A program made the translations under genes and the position numbers. From the NCBI GenBank assembly GCA_030430845.1, contig JAUIKE010000016.1:1-64000 (forward strand): a DNA stretch of 64,000 nt, in the 5' to 3' direction. Position 1 is the first letter of the stretch; each line of letters opens with the position of its first letter. Source of the DNA: Bacteroidia bacterium. GTDB lineage: Bacteria; Bacteroidota; Bacteroidia; Chitinophagales; Saprospiraceae. Of the stretch, positions 24,509-33,075 are shown one piece after another. The notes beneath the pieces were generated by a model that searched no databases, was not told the DNA's origin, and saw nothing but the letters and a program-made list of their open reading frames with translations.

Positions 24509-25234
24509 TTACGCCACGACAGGAATTTCTTCGATATACTTTACCAACTCATCCAACTGCCAGGCATCCTCAATCTTGAAATCTCCCACACGAGTTCTTC
24601 TTAAAGCACTCAGATAAGCACCGGAGCGTAGAGATTTTCCAAAATCGTGTGCCAAAGACCGAATATAAGTCCCCTTACTACAGCTCACCCGAAAGTCAAT
24701 TTCGGGAAGTTCCACACGAGTTAGTTCGAATTCACTGATATGGACGTTTCTCGGTTCGATTTCGATCTTTTCACCCTTCCTGGCTTTTTTATAGAGTGGT
24801 TGCCCATCTACTTTAATGGCCGAAAACATAGGAGGGATCTGCTCGATATCGCCGATGAATTGCAAACGCGCTTTTTCCAACATTTCCTCATCTATATGAT
24901 CATATGGAAATCGCTCTTCCACTTCCGTTTCGGCATCATAGGAAGGGGTGCAGGCACCGAGTATCAACGTTCCGGTATAATCTTTGGAAAGGCCCTGAAG
25001 CTGAGCCAGTTTTTTGGTAAATCTACCGGTGCAAATAACAAGCAAGCCAGTAGCCATAGGATCAAGTGTGCCGGAGTGGCCCACTTTGATCTTTTTCACC
25101 TTTAATCTTTTCTTGAGTTTGTATCGAATCTTATTAACAACATCGAAAGACGTCCATCCCTGTGGCTTATCCACTAAAAGTGTCGACCCGGCCAGAAAAT
25201 CGTACCTCGGGACAGGGTTATCCTCTGAGTTCAT
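24509..25234 (-). CDS. truB: tRNA pseudouridine-55 synthase TruB
   Basis: TruB converts U55 in the T-loop of tRNAs to pseudouridine. The 241-residue protein has the family motif GHSGTLDPMATGLLVI with catalytic Asp58, the VDKPQGWTSFDVVNKI N-terminus, and the YTGTLILGACTPSYD and SCSKGTYIRSLAHDFG motifs. A C-terminal PUA domain is absent or very short, which is common in this family outside gamma-proteobacteria. It is the last gene of the ftsX-DUF3098-uppP-truB block typical of Bacteroidota, and is separated from uppP by a hairpin. Confidence 0.95.
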   Translation of the reverse strand: MNSEDNPVPRYDFLAGSTLLVDKPQGWTSFDVVNKIRYKLKKRLKVKKIKVGHSGTLDPMATGLLVICTGRFTKKLAQLQGLSKDYTGTLILGACTPSYDAETEVEERFPYDHIDEEMLEKARLQFIGDIEQIPPMFSAIKVDGQPLYKKARKGEKIEIEPRNVHISEFELTRVELPEIDFRVSCSKGTYIRSLAHDFGKSLRSGAYLSALRRTRVGDFKIEDAWQLDELVKYIEEIPVVA

Positions 25235-25275
25235 AAATTTTTTTTTCCTTCAACAAATTGGGCTTTATATGTGGT

Positions 25276-25309
25276 ATATGAATGGCCGCCTGATGGCGGC
25301 CATTCATAT
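25276..25309 (-). terminator. Hairpin between uppP and truB
   Basis: Arms 25276-25290 (ATATGAATGGCCGCC) and 25295-25309 are perfect 15-bp reverse complements around a TGAT loop. It lies 3' of uppP and 42 bases before truB in the direction of transcription. It may terminate or attenuate the uppP transcript, so truB may need read-through or its own promoter. Confidence 0.75.
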
Positions 25310-25333
25310 ATTTTATACGGTTGCCCTAAAACT

Positions 25334-26131
25334 TTATTTCAACAGTACACTTGCGATGGCTATGCCGCCGACAATAAAACAATATACAGAAAAATATGTC
25401 AACTTGCTATTCTTGACCAATTTTATCATCCATACACAAGCCAGCAATCCCGTGAAAAAAGCCACAGTGAAGCCCACTAATAATTCCATGCTGGAATTAC
25501 TGGTTTGAGTAATTTCCCCGCTTGCAATGTCTTTAGCCATTTTACCCAAAATCAAGGGGACGACCATCAAAAAGGAAAATTTAGCGGCCCTTTCTCTGTC
25601 AATGCCTAATAGTACGGAAGCTGAAATGGTTGCTCCTGAACGGGAAATACCGGGCATAATAGCAATAGCCTGCGCCACCCCAACGATTAGTGCGTGAGGG
25701 AAGCTCACTTTTTTACTGGTGTTTTTGGCTCGGTCTGCCAGAAAAAGCAGCCCTCCTGTAACTAATAACATAATCCCTACCAGCAAAACATCTGCTCTGA
25801 ATAAGGCTTCGATATTGTCCTCAAAAATGAGTCCCACCGCAGCAGCCGGGATCATGGACAAAATGATTTTTAAACTGTAGATCTTTTCTTCATTCCATTT
25901 AAAAGAAAAAAGACCTTTCAGGATCTCTAAAATGTCTTTCCAAAAAATGGCGATGGTACTAAAGGCTGTTGCGGCATGGAGCGTAACCGTCATCAACAAA
26001 CTGGATTCTCCAAGGTTTTGGCCCTCAAAAAGGGCATTCGCCAATTCGAGATGGCCACTGCTGCTGACCGGCAAAAACTCCGTCAAGCCCTGGATAAGAC
26101 CCAGAATGGCAGATTCAATCAATTCAGGCAT
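25334..26131 (-). CDS. uppP: Undecaprenyl-diphosphate phosphatase UppP (BacA)
   Basis: UppP dephosphorylates undecaprenyl pyrophosphate in the membrane, recycling the lipid carrier for peptidoglycan and surface glycans. The 265-residue protein is almost entirely hydrophobic, with about eight helices. It has both signature motifs: GLTEFLPVSSSGHLEL near residues 15-30, and MPGISRSGATISASVLLGIDRERAAKFSF in the second half. Start is unambiguous; it follows the DUF3098 gene by 11 bases. Confidence 0.95.
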   Translation of the reverse strand: MPELIESAILGLIQGLTEFLPVSSSGHLELANALFEGQNLGESSLLMTVTLHAATAFSTIAIFWKDILEILKGLFSFKWNEEKIYSLKIILSMIPAAAVGLIFEDNIEALFRADVLLVGIMLLVTGGLLFLADRAKNTSKKVSFPHALIVGVAQAIAIMPGISRSGATISASVLLGIDRERAAKFSFLMVVPLILGKMAKDIASGEITQTSNSSMELLVGFTVAFFTGLLACVWMIKLVKNSKLTYFSVYCFIVGGIAIASVLLK

Positions 26132-26142
26132 GTAGTAGGTAT

Positions 26143-26517
26143 CTATTTTCTAAAAATGGCATGGATCTCAACACCCAGGCCGGTCAGGATAAAAATGGGA
26201 GCCAGTACGGTTCTTCTAAAACCATAAATGCGACCTTCATCCCAAACATCCGGGCTCGGCATAGCACCGCCACTCATCAGTAACATTCCTATAACTATGA
26301 GCAGGATCCCTAAGCCCATAATCATGTAATTTTGGCGGTTAAAGATCAACTCTTGTGTCGGTTGAGAAGAAGGTTTGGATTTACTTCTGGAAGATACGGT
26401 TGGTTTAACTTTTTTGTTGCCTTTAGGACTAACCGTTTTTTTATGCGTAGTACTTTCCTTCTTTTTATTAGTAGTTGTTACAACCACTTTCTTTTTGGGC
26501 GGCTTATTCTTACTCAT
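26143..26517 (-). CDS. DUF3098 membrane protein
   Basis: A 124-residue protein with a Lys/Ser/Thr-rich cytoplasmic N-terminus (residues 1-70) and two membrane helices: YMIMGLGILLIVIGMLLMSGG and APIFILTGLGVEIHAIF. The C-terminal half has the DUF3098 pattern (SPDVWDEGRIYGFRRTVLAPI). I use the ATG at 26517 (MSKNKPPKK); the open frame runs on to 26646 but that part crosses the hairpin at 26608-26665. The family occurs between ftsX and uppP in Bacteroidota, suggesting a link to envelope synthesis or division. Its function is not known. Confidence 0.85.
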   Translation of the reverse strand: MSKNKPPKKKVVVTTTNKKKESTTHKKTVSPKGNKKVKPTVSSRSKSKPSSQPTQELIFNRQNYMIMGLGILLIVIGMLLMSGGAMPSPDVWDEGRIYGFRRTVLAPIFILTGLGVEIHAIFRK

Positions 26518-26607
26518 CTCGCTTATTCTATGGTTTTTAAAACTTGTGGCGAATATAGGGTATTTTAGACATTCCTGCCTGCTTAATGCCTTATTAAGTA
26601 GAGGAAC

Positions 26608-26665
26608 AAAAACATTTAAAGATAATTTGCCGCTGAATGGCGGCAAATTATCTTTAAATGTTTTT
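26608..26665 (-). terminator. 26-bp hairpin abutting the ftsX stop
   Basis: Arms 26608-26633 and 26640-26665 are perfect 26-bp reverse complements with a 6-base loop. In the minus direction the hairpin starts inside the ftsX stop codon and ends in a run of T (from the AAAAA at 26608-26612). It should terminate most ftsX transcripts, so DUF3098-uppP may have a separate promoter within 26518-26607, which I could not identify. Confidence 0.8.
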
Positions 26666-27543
26666 TAATATAGATCATCTATGCGCATTTTCAGATACTT
26701 ATGGACAACCAAATAGGTGCTTAAGGTATTGATCAATATACCTATGGCAATTAAAAAGATACTTAACGCAATGTATCCCGGGATATCTTTTAACTCGCGA
26801 ATCTCGGGAATGTCTTGCCAGACCCAGTACATGATCAACCCCAGTGCTACAATAGCGATCAGGCTGCTGACGATTCCCTGCACAATGGCCTTCAGTAAAT
26901 ACGGCCGACTAATGAATTCCCAACTGGCACCTACCAGTTCCATATTTTTAATCAAAAAACGGTTGGAATATAAGGCCAGCCTAATAGTGTTATGGATTAG
27001 GGTGACGGCTACAAAAATGAAGAATAAGGATATTCCTAATGCCAAAAAGCCAAGCCTCCTTATGTTCTTGCCAATATTGTCCGTCAGGCTTTCCTGATAA
27101 AAAATATCATTCACGGCTTCATAGGTCATCAGCTCTTCCCGGATGTTTTGCAGGCTGTCTTTTTCCAAATAGGCCGCTTTGACATTAAAGGTAATAACGT
27201 CAAAAAAAGGATTAGGCAGATCAAGCTTTAAGAAATCCTCTCCAAATTCTTCCTGCATCAGTTGAACCGCTTCTTCTTTGCTGATAAAGCTTACGGAGCC
27301 TTCTTTGACGAAATCATAGCTGTTAAGCGCTACCTGTAAGGTGTCAATATCACTCTGTAGGCTCGATTCTTTTAATTCTGCCAAAATATTCACCTTTTCT
27401 TTGAAAACGACCATCAGACGTTGCGCATGCAAGATAATCAGGCCAAAAAAGCCCAGCAGGAAGAGTACCAACGCCACACTTATGATAGAATAAATGTAAT
27501 TTGGTTTAGTTCTTTTCGTTGATTTATCAGAAAACTCAGACAT
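26665..27543 (-). CDS. ftsX: Cell division protein FtsX
   Basis: FtsX is the membrane subunit of the FtsEX complex, which controls peptidoglycan hydrolases at the septum. The 292-residue protein has a first helix at about 17-37 (YSIISVALVLFLLGFFGLIIL), an extracytoplasmic domain of about 120 residues (VNILAELKESS, FISKEEAVQLMQEEFGEDFL), and three C-terminal helices (LGFLALGISLFFIFVAVTLIHN; IVSSLIAIVALGLIMYWVW; ALSIFLIAIGILINTLSTYLV). This is the standard FtsX layout. No ftsE lies next to it. It is divergent from the small secreted protein gene 41 bases away. Confidence 0.92.
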   Translation of the reverse strand: MSEFSDKSTKRTKPNYIYSIISVALVLFLLGFFGLIILHAQRLMVVFKEKVNILAELKESSLQSDIDTLQVALNSYDFVKEGSVSFISKEEAVQLMQEEFGEDFLKLDLPNPFFDVITFNVKAAYLEKDSLQNIREELMTYEAVNDIFYQESLTDNIGKNIRRLGFLALGISLFFIFVAVTLIHNTIRLALYSNRFLIKNMELVGASWEFISRPYLLKAIVQGIVSSLIAIVALGLIMYWVWQDIPEIRELKDIPGYIALSIFLIAIGILINTLSTYLVVHKYLKMRIDDLY

Positions 27544-27584
27544 TCAGTGTATTTTCTTTTGAAAAGCTAAATTTAAAAAATTCC

Positions 27585-28178
27585 ATGCGAAAAATACTGA
27601 TACCCCTATTATCTGTCATTTTTGTTCCGTTTTGCCTGATTGGACAAATATATTTGAACAATGCTTCCTTCGAGGGGATGCCCATGGATGCTTCGGTGCC
27701 GGTAGGCTGGTTCCCTTGTAACGAACGAACGACGCCGGATATTCTGCCTGGACCCTGGGGGGTTATCCTGGAGGCTTCTGAAGGGGAGACCTTTGTCGGT
27801 TTGATCACTCGCGAGGATGGATCCTTTGAAACTATTGGGCAGCGCCTCAAAGAACCCGTTCTGGCTAATGAATGCTATACTTTTTCGCTGGATATCGGGC
27901 ATTCGAATACCTACGCGGGTAGTCGTTATGCCGGTCCTCTGAAGTTGCGCATATATATCGGGCCCACCAGAGGGTCGAAAGCCCAGCTCATTTATGAATC
28001 CGATTTTATTGAGGAGGAAGAATGGACAAAAGTAGCTGTAAAATTTAACCCTAAAAATACAGCTTACTTTATCAGGTTGGAAGCCTTTTATGAAGAGGGG
28101 CCCTTTTCTTATCGCGGAAACATCCTCATCGATAATATTTCTGCTATCCAGAAATGTATAAGAGCCTCTTTAGAGTAG
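27585..28178 (+). CDS. Secreted jelly-roll-like protein of unknown function
   Basis: A 197-residue protein with a signal peptide (RKILIPLLSVIFVPFCLIGQ). It then has a pattern seen in carbohydrate-binding-like jelly rolls of Bacteroidota: IYLNNASFEG at the start, VGWFPCNERTTPD, ECYTFSLDIGHSNTYAGS, and ILIDNISAI near the end. No catalytic motif and no T9SS sorting domain are seen. I chose the ATG at 27585 because it gives the signal peptide. It probably binds something at the surface or in the periplasm; the ligand is unknown. Confidence 0.75.
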   Translation: MRKILIPLLSVIFVPFCLIGQIYLNNASFEGMPMDASVPVGWFPCNERTTPDILPGPWGVILEASEGETFVGLITREDGSFETIGQRLKEPVLANECYTFSLDIGHSNTYAGSRYAGPLKLRIYIGPTRGSKAQLIYESDFIEEEEWTKVAVKFNPKNTAYFIRLEAFYEEGPFSYRGNILIDNISAIQKCIRASLE

Positions 28179-28215
28179 AGATAAAACATCCCGCTTTTTG
28201 GGAGGCAAAATATAA

Positions 28216-28354
28216 GGACTTGATTTTGAATTAGTTGCTCGTTGTTAGTTGCTCGTTTTCCGCGATCAACGATCAACGGACAACTAGTTCAAAATCAAGG
28301 TTTAGTTGAATAGCCTAGTTTATTAAACCCTCTTTTAAAAGATAGGGGATGACT
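28216..28354. repeat. Interspersed repeat family A, copy 2
   Basis: Copy of the element at 10653-10797. Inverted arms 28219-28237 (CTTGATTTTGAATTAGTTG) and 28281-28299 pair with one mismatch. The loop holds TTGCTCGTTGTTAGTTGCTC-like sequence plus a short duplication (GATCAAC twice) missing in copy 1. It lies immediately 3' of the minus-strand gene ending at 28360, the same position relative to a gene as copy 1. Confidence 0.8.
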
Positions 28355-28359
28355 CATGG

Positions 28360-28803
28360 TCACTCCTGTTTTTCAACTTTTTTCATCACTTCCTCCGTTT
28401 TTTTCAAAATTCGTTGCCATTCTTCAGAAATAGCTTCTTTTTCTTTGGCCGCTTCCGGCTCCTGGCTTTCCATATCTGTGGTAGCAATCCGATCTTTAAG
28501 TTTCTCCTGCTCGAATTCCAGGTCTCTGATTTCTTGAAGAGCTTCTTGGTTATTTTCTTTGCTCGCCTCTCCCTTTACCTTATCAAAGATATCATCAATT
28601 TTGCTGAGTGCTTCGTCGTATTTACCCTCATCAAATTTTTCCTTTTCCGATTTTAACAAATTCCAGGTAGCCTCCCCCAGGTCTTTAACTTCATTGAAAA
28701 TCCTTTTCGAACTTTCTTTTTCTTCCTGGGTACCCAGAAAGTAGTTATAGACCAGAACGCCCACTAACAGAAGAAGCCCTAAACGAATAATTGTTTTTAT
28801 CAT
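28360..28803 (-). CDS. Membrane-anchored coiled-coil protein, unknown
   Basis: A 147-residue protein with one N-terminal hydrophobic helix (IIRLGLLLLVGVLVYNYFLG, residues about 5-24). The remaining 120 residues are highly charged helix and predicted coiled coil (rich in K, E and D, for example EKEAISEEWQRILKKTEEV). I do not recognise a family. Topology would put the coiled coil in the periplasm if the helix is an uncleaved anchor. It stands alone on the minus strand between a repeat element and another unknown gene. Confidence 0.65.
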   Translation of the reverse strand: MIKTIIRLGLLLLVGVLVYNYFLGTQEEKESSKRIFNEVKDLGEATWNLLKSEKEKFDEGKYDEALSKIDDIFDKVKGEASKENNQEALQEIRDLEFEQEKLKDRIATTDMESQEPEAAKEKEAISEEWQRILKKTEEVMKKVEKQE

Positions 28804-28887
28804 GACAAGAATTTTTGTTGATTAACTTAAAGGTATTTTCGGTTTAATCCAAAAAATCAGGATTGCTGCCGCAGAAAATCAGATGAA

Positions 28888-29631
28888 TTACGAGCCTTTT
28901 TCCAAAATAGACAGCAATTTTTTTACATCTTCTTCTTTCGACAAATTCAATTTTTCTTTCCTACTGATACTTTTCAGGTCGTACTGTGACAGAACACTTT
29001 CCAGTTGCTTACTTTTTAGTCTGACTTTCTCAAATTTTTGCCCATCCAGGCTAATGAAATATCTCTCTTCATCTTTGTATTCATCATATCGAATATCGGC
29101 GCTGTAGGCTCCCTTGTAATCTGCTTCCTTGAAGGTTTTTCGGTATTGCTTGACCAATATGATATCTCCTTCGTGAATTACTTCATAGTAACCTAGTCCG
29201 CTATAGTTGGAACCTTCTATATCTTTGCGGAGCATAGGCTTGAACACCTTCTCAGTGCCTTCTTCCGTTTTAAAATGAACGCTCCCGACGAACTTAGAGG
29301 GAAGAGAACCAATTTTCCCATCGAAAAGTACCACATGCAATACATGCTCGAACATATCGATATTCATTTTAAAGGTCCGGGTTTCTTGCTCTTTTTTATC
29401 TTTAAACAGTACATACCCTTCCGTCCAGTCTTGGTATAAGAGGGGCGTGCCTCTGACACCCTCATAACGATTATCGAAAGTAGTCACCATCTGAATGTCT
29501 CCCATAGAAACATAGTTCTCCATAGTACCGGAATTAAGATTAGCGGAAGAAGCCTGACTAAATGCACTTGAAAGGAACGTTAGGGTTCCAAAAAACGTTG
29601 CAATAAAAATGAAAGCGGTATAGTTTTTCAT
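28888..29631 (-). CDS. Secreted protein of unknown function
   Basis: A 247-residue protein with a signal peptide (KNYTAFIFIATFFGTLTFLSSAFSQ, cleavage likely after SQA). The mature part is beta-rich and includes RGTPLLYQDWTEGYVLF, DMFEHVLHVVLFDGKIG and YDEYKDEERYFISLDGQKFE. A Lys/Glu-rich helix ends the protein (SKEEDVKKLLSILE). This resembles families of unknown function common in Bacteroidota, but I cannot name one. No close partner gene. Confidence 0.7.
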   Translation of the reverse strand: MKNYTAFIFIATFFGTLTFLSSAFSQASSANLNSGTMENYVSMGDIQMVTTFDNRYEGVRGTPLLYQDWTEGYVLFKDKKEQETRTFKMNIDMFEHVLHVVLFDGKIGSLPSKFVGSVHFKTEEGTEKVFKPMLRKDIEGSNYSGLGYYEVIHEGDIILVKQYRKTFKEADYKGAYSADIRYDEYKDEERYFISLDGQKFEKVRLKSKQLESVLSQYDLKSISRKEKLNLSKEEDVKKLLSILEKGS

Positions 29632-29870
29632 ATTTTTTTCTTTTGTGAAAAATAAAAGATAAAGTCTTTTTTATAGCCTGTTGCAAAACACAAGCAGGTT
29701 CTTAAAAACTAGAATTTTTTGGCTATTTTCGCAACTTAAATTAAGCATTACAGCACTAAAATACCATAAGCCGTAATATTTTTTAAATAATGAACTGGTT
29801 TAAACTTATTGGCTGTAGGTGAGGCCAGGCTAATAACTTCAAATCAGTTCAACAATTGACCACAAACACG

Positions 29871-32741
29871 ATGGACTACAAGCCTAGGGATTTTGAACCG
29901 AAATGGAAAAAATATTGGGAAGATCATCAGATCTATAAGGTAGACAATAAAAGTGAACGTCCAAAATACTATGTTTTGGATATGTTTCCTTATCCTTCAG
30001 GAGCCGGCCTGCACGTCGGGCACCCGCTTGGATACATCGCCTCGGATATTTTTGCCCGTTATAAGCGCATGAGGGGTTTTAATGTATTGCACCCTATGGG
30101 GTATGATGCCTTCGGCCTGCCTGCTGAGCAATATGCTTTGCAGATGGGAGTTCATCCGGCTATTTCTACTAATAAAAATATTGATCGCTACCGGGAACAA
30201 CTGGAAAACCTGGGCTTTAGCTTTGATTGGGACCGGGAAGTTCGCACCTGTGATCCCTCATTTTATAAGTGGACACAATGGATATTCTTACAGTTATTTG
30301 ATCATTACTACGATCTGACAAAGGATAAGGCTATGCCCTTGTCTTTCCTGAAAGAACAATTCGAGGAGGGTGGGAGCAGTAAGGTAGAGGCCGCCTGTAG
30401 CGAAAAAATTGACTTTACGGCTGCTGAGTGGAAGGCTATGTCTGCCAAGGAGCAAAGCGATGTTTTGATGAACTATCGCCTGGCTTACCGCAAGCAAACT
30501 TTTGTCAACTGGTGTGAGGCTCTGGGAACGGTATTAGCTAATGACGAGGTGAAAGACGGCGTGTCAGAAAGAGGCGGTTATCCGGTAGAACGTAAGCCAA
30601 TGTTGCAATGGTCTTTGCGAATTACAGCTTATGCAGAGCGCTTGCTGAATGATCTGGACGATTTGGAGTGGTCAGAAGCCATGAAAAAAATGCAGTCTAA
30701 CTGGATCGGCCGCTCTACGGGCGCCCAGATGTTTTTTGATATTGAGGGATCTGCTCGAAAGATAGAGATATACACAACTCGTCCGGATACGATCTTCGGA
30801 GCGACCTTTATGGTAATTGCCCCCGAGCATGAGTGGCTGCCCGAGATCACTACCGCAGAACAAAAAGAAGATATAGACAAGTACCTGGATTATGTAAAAT
30901 CTCGTTCGGAAAGGGAACGCATGTCTGAAACGAAAGAAGTGACCGGCGCTTTTACAGGCTCTTATGCGATCAATCCTTTCAATGGAGAAAAGATCCCTAT
31001 CTGGATCGGCGAGTATGTTTTGAAGGATTATGGTACGGGCTGTATCATGGCGGTACCGGCGGATGATGAACGAGACCGTCGGTTTGCCGAAAAATATGGC
31101 TTGCCAATTATCGAGATCATTGATAAATCTATGCACCCTGGGTCGGGCATCGAGGACAAAGTCGGTAAGATGATCAATTCTGACTTCCTGAACGGGATGG
31201 AAGTATTGGATGCGATCGAGGCTATCAACCAAAAACTAGTGGATATGGGCATCGGTCAGCCACAAGTGAATTACAAGCTGAGAGATGCCATCTATAGTCG
31301 CCAGCGATACTGGGGCGAACCATTCCCAATCGTCTATGATCAAGAGGGAATTGCCTATGCCTTAGATGAAAGCGAATTGCCTTTAGAATTACCTGAATCG
31401 GATGATTTTAAGCCTGCAGCTGGTATGAGTTCTCCCTTGGGGCGTTTGAAAGAGTGGGTCAACCTGGATAATGGCTACACTCGCGAGACGGATACCATGC
31501 CGGGCTTTGCCGGATCTTCCTGGTACTTCCTTCGGTATATGGACCCCAATAACGAGAATGCTTTTGCCAGTGAGGATGCGATCAACTATTGGAGAGATGT
31601 GGATCTGTACATCGGTGGTACCGAACATGCCGTCGGCCATTTGATGTATTCCCGCTTCTGGCATAAGTTTTTATTCGATAAAGATTTAGTACCTACCAAG
31701 GAGCCTTTTCGGAAGTTGATCAACCAGGGTATGATCCAGGGGGTTATTGAATATATATTCTTGCAAAAGGAAAAAGTAGACGGGCAGTATCGTCTGGTGG
31801 GAGCAGACATTCTGGAAGAAGAGCAAGCTTCCGGAAAAGAATTTATTTCAATTCCCGTTTTGATCGATTACGTGTCGGATTATGGTTCTGAAGACTCCTA
31901 TTTAAATGCAGAGGGTATTGAGCAGTTCATTAAGTGGCGTCCGGAATATGAAGGTGCGCGCTTTGAAAGTTCTGCAGGGGTTTATCAAAACGGAGCATTT
32001 ACTTCTAAAAACGGAGCGTCCGAAATGAAATTGCCCACCCAATCGGAGGTCGGCAAGATGTCCAAATCGAAGTACAATGTGATCAATCCGGATGATGTCA
32101 TTGAACAATACGGAGCCGATTGCTTCCGCTTGTATGAAATGTTCCTGGGCCCAATCGAACAGGCCAAGCCGTGGGATATACAGGGGATCGATGGGGTGAG
32201 TAAGTTTCTGAGAAAATTCTGGAACCTGTTTTTTGACCGGGACCGCAACTGGCTGGTCGAAGATAATGAACCTACAAAAGAGGAATTAAAGATCCTGCAT
32301 TCAGCCATTAAAAAAGTGACCGACGATGTCGAGCGATTTTCTTTTAATACCTGCGTCAGTGCTTTTATGGTAGCTACGAATGAGTTAAAGAGAGTGAACT
32401 GTAGTAACAAGACCATATTGTCGGATATGGTTCGCTTGGTTGCTCCTTTTGCCCCTCACCTGGCGGAGGAACTTTGGTACAATATGGAAGGACAGGGTAG
32501 TGTCCATCATGCCGATTATCCGGAACTGAATGAAGAGTATTTGAAAGAAGATAGCATAGAGTATCCCATCAGTATAAATGGTAAAAAGCGAACCACGGCC
32601 GAATTTCCGGCAGATGCCAGCAAGGAAGAACTGGAAAAAGAGGCCATCGCTAATGAGGATATCCAGAAATGGCTGGAGGGTAAAACCATCAGAAAGGTGA
32701 TCGTCGTACCGAAAAGAATGATCAATATTGTGGTTGGTTAG
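29871..32741 (+). CDS. leuS: Leucyl-tRNA synthetase
   Basis: LeuRS charges tRNA-Leu with leucine in the cytoplasm. The 956-residue protein has the class I HIGH motif as HVGH (residues 48-51 in YPSGAGLHVGHPLG), the editing (CP1) domain with TTRPDTIFGATFMVIAPEH and a GTGCIMAVPADDERD segment, and the KMSKS loop at 729-733 (GKMSKSKYNVINPDD). The C-terminal anticodon and tail domains follow. I use the ATG at 29871; an upstream TTG at 29856 is also in frame. A segment of about 100 residues before KMSKS (after INQGMIQG) is longer than in E. coli, a usual trait of Bacteroidota enzymes. Confidence 0.96.
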   Translation: MDYKPRDFEPKWKKYWEDHQIYKVDNKSERPKYYVLDMFPYPSGAGLHVGHPLGYIASDIFARYKRMRGFNVLHPMGYDAFGLPAEQYALQMGVHPAISTNKNIDRYREQLENLGFSFDWDREVRTCDPSFYKWTQWIFLQLFDHYYDLTKDKAMPLSFLKEQFEEGGSSKVEAACSEKIDFTAAEWKAMSAKEQSDVLMNYRLAYRKQTFVNWCEALGTVLANDEVKDGVSERGGYPVERKPMLQWSLRITAYAERLLNDLDDLEWSEAMKKMQSNWIGRSTGAQMFFDIEGSARKIEIYTTRPDTIFGATFMVIAPEHEWLPEITTAEQKEDIDKYLDYVKSRSERERMSETKEVTGAFTGSYAINPFNGEKIPIWIGEYVLKDYGTGCIMAVPADDERDRRFAEKYGLPIIEIIDKSMHPGSGIEDKVGKMINSDFLNGMEVLDAIEAINQKLVDMGIGQPQVNYKLRDAIYSRQRYWGEPFPIVYDQEGIAYALDESELPLELPESDDFKPAAGMSSPLGRLKEWVNLDNGYTRETDTMPGFAGSSWYFLRYMDPNNENAFASEDAINYWRDVDLYIGGTEHAVGHLMYSRFWHKFLFDKDLVPTKEPFRKLINQGMIQGVIEYIFLQKEKVDGQYRLVGADILEEEQASGKEFISIPVLIDYVSDYGSEDSYLNAEGIEQFIKWRPEYEGARFESSAGVYQNGAFTSKNGASEMKLPTQSEVGKMSKSKYNVINPDDVIEQYGADCFRLYEMFLGPIEQAKPWDIQGIDGVSKFLRKFWNLFFDRDRNWLVEDNEPTKEELKILHSAIKKVTDDVERFSFNTCVSAFMVATNELKRVNCSNKTILSDMVRLVAPFAPHLAEELWYNMEGQGSVHHADYPELNEEYLKEDSIEYPISINGKKRTTAEFPADASKEELEKEAIANEDIQKWLEGKTIRKVIVVPKRMINIVVG

Positions 32742-32746
32742 ATAAA

Positions 32747-32901
32747 AAGAGGCTGTCTGACCCTCCTGAGTCGGTTAAGACAGTTAATATTATTTCTTTG
32801 AGGTTGTGTAAAAAGTCCTTCGGACTTTTTACACAACCCCAACCTCAAAATGAAATTATAAGAGGCTGCTTATCCGCCTGAGTTAGATGAGCAGCCTCTT
32901 A
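32747..32901. repeat. Three consecutive hairpins after leuS
   Basis: Hairpin 1 pairs CTGTCTGACC (32753-32762) with 32773-32783. Hairpin 2 is a perfect 17-bp stem, GGTTGTGTAAAAAGTCC (32802-32818) with 32822-32838, around TTC. Hairpin 3 pairs 32859-32874 with 32886-32901 with one G-T change. Hairpins 1 and 3 share AAGAGGCTG and CCTGAGT in the same order. Hairpin 2 is the terminal unit of the composite element found at 54.2 and 56.8 kb. Together they should terminate leuS. The bases 32902-33075 show no clear promoter box. Confidence 0.85.
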
Positions 32902-33075
32902 AAATTTCGAAATGCACCCTATTGGCAAAAACCATTTATCTCTTTTTTTTTAAATTGTGATTATTACTATTACTTTACAGTAAATAAGTTTTTTACCCAA
33001 AAACCGGATTAAGTCTGAATGAAACTTGTGCTCTTGTTTACAAGGCTTAGCATCCGTTCATTTAAAAACGGAAAA

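Noticed and set aside
26518-26646. 43-codon N-terminal extension of the DUF3098 protein
   Set aside because: It runs through the perfect hairpin at 26608-26665 and has no family support; the ATG at 26517 fits.
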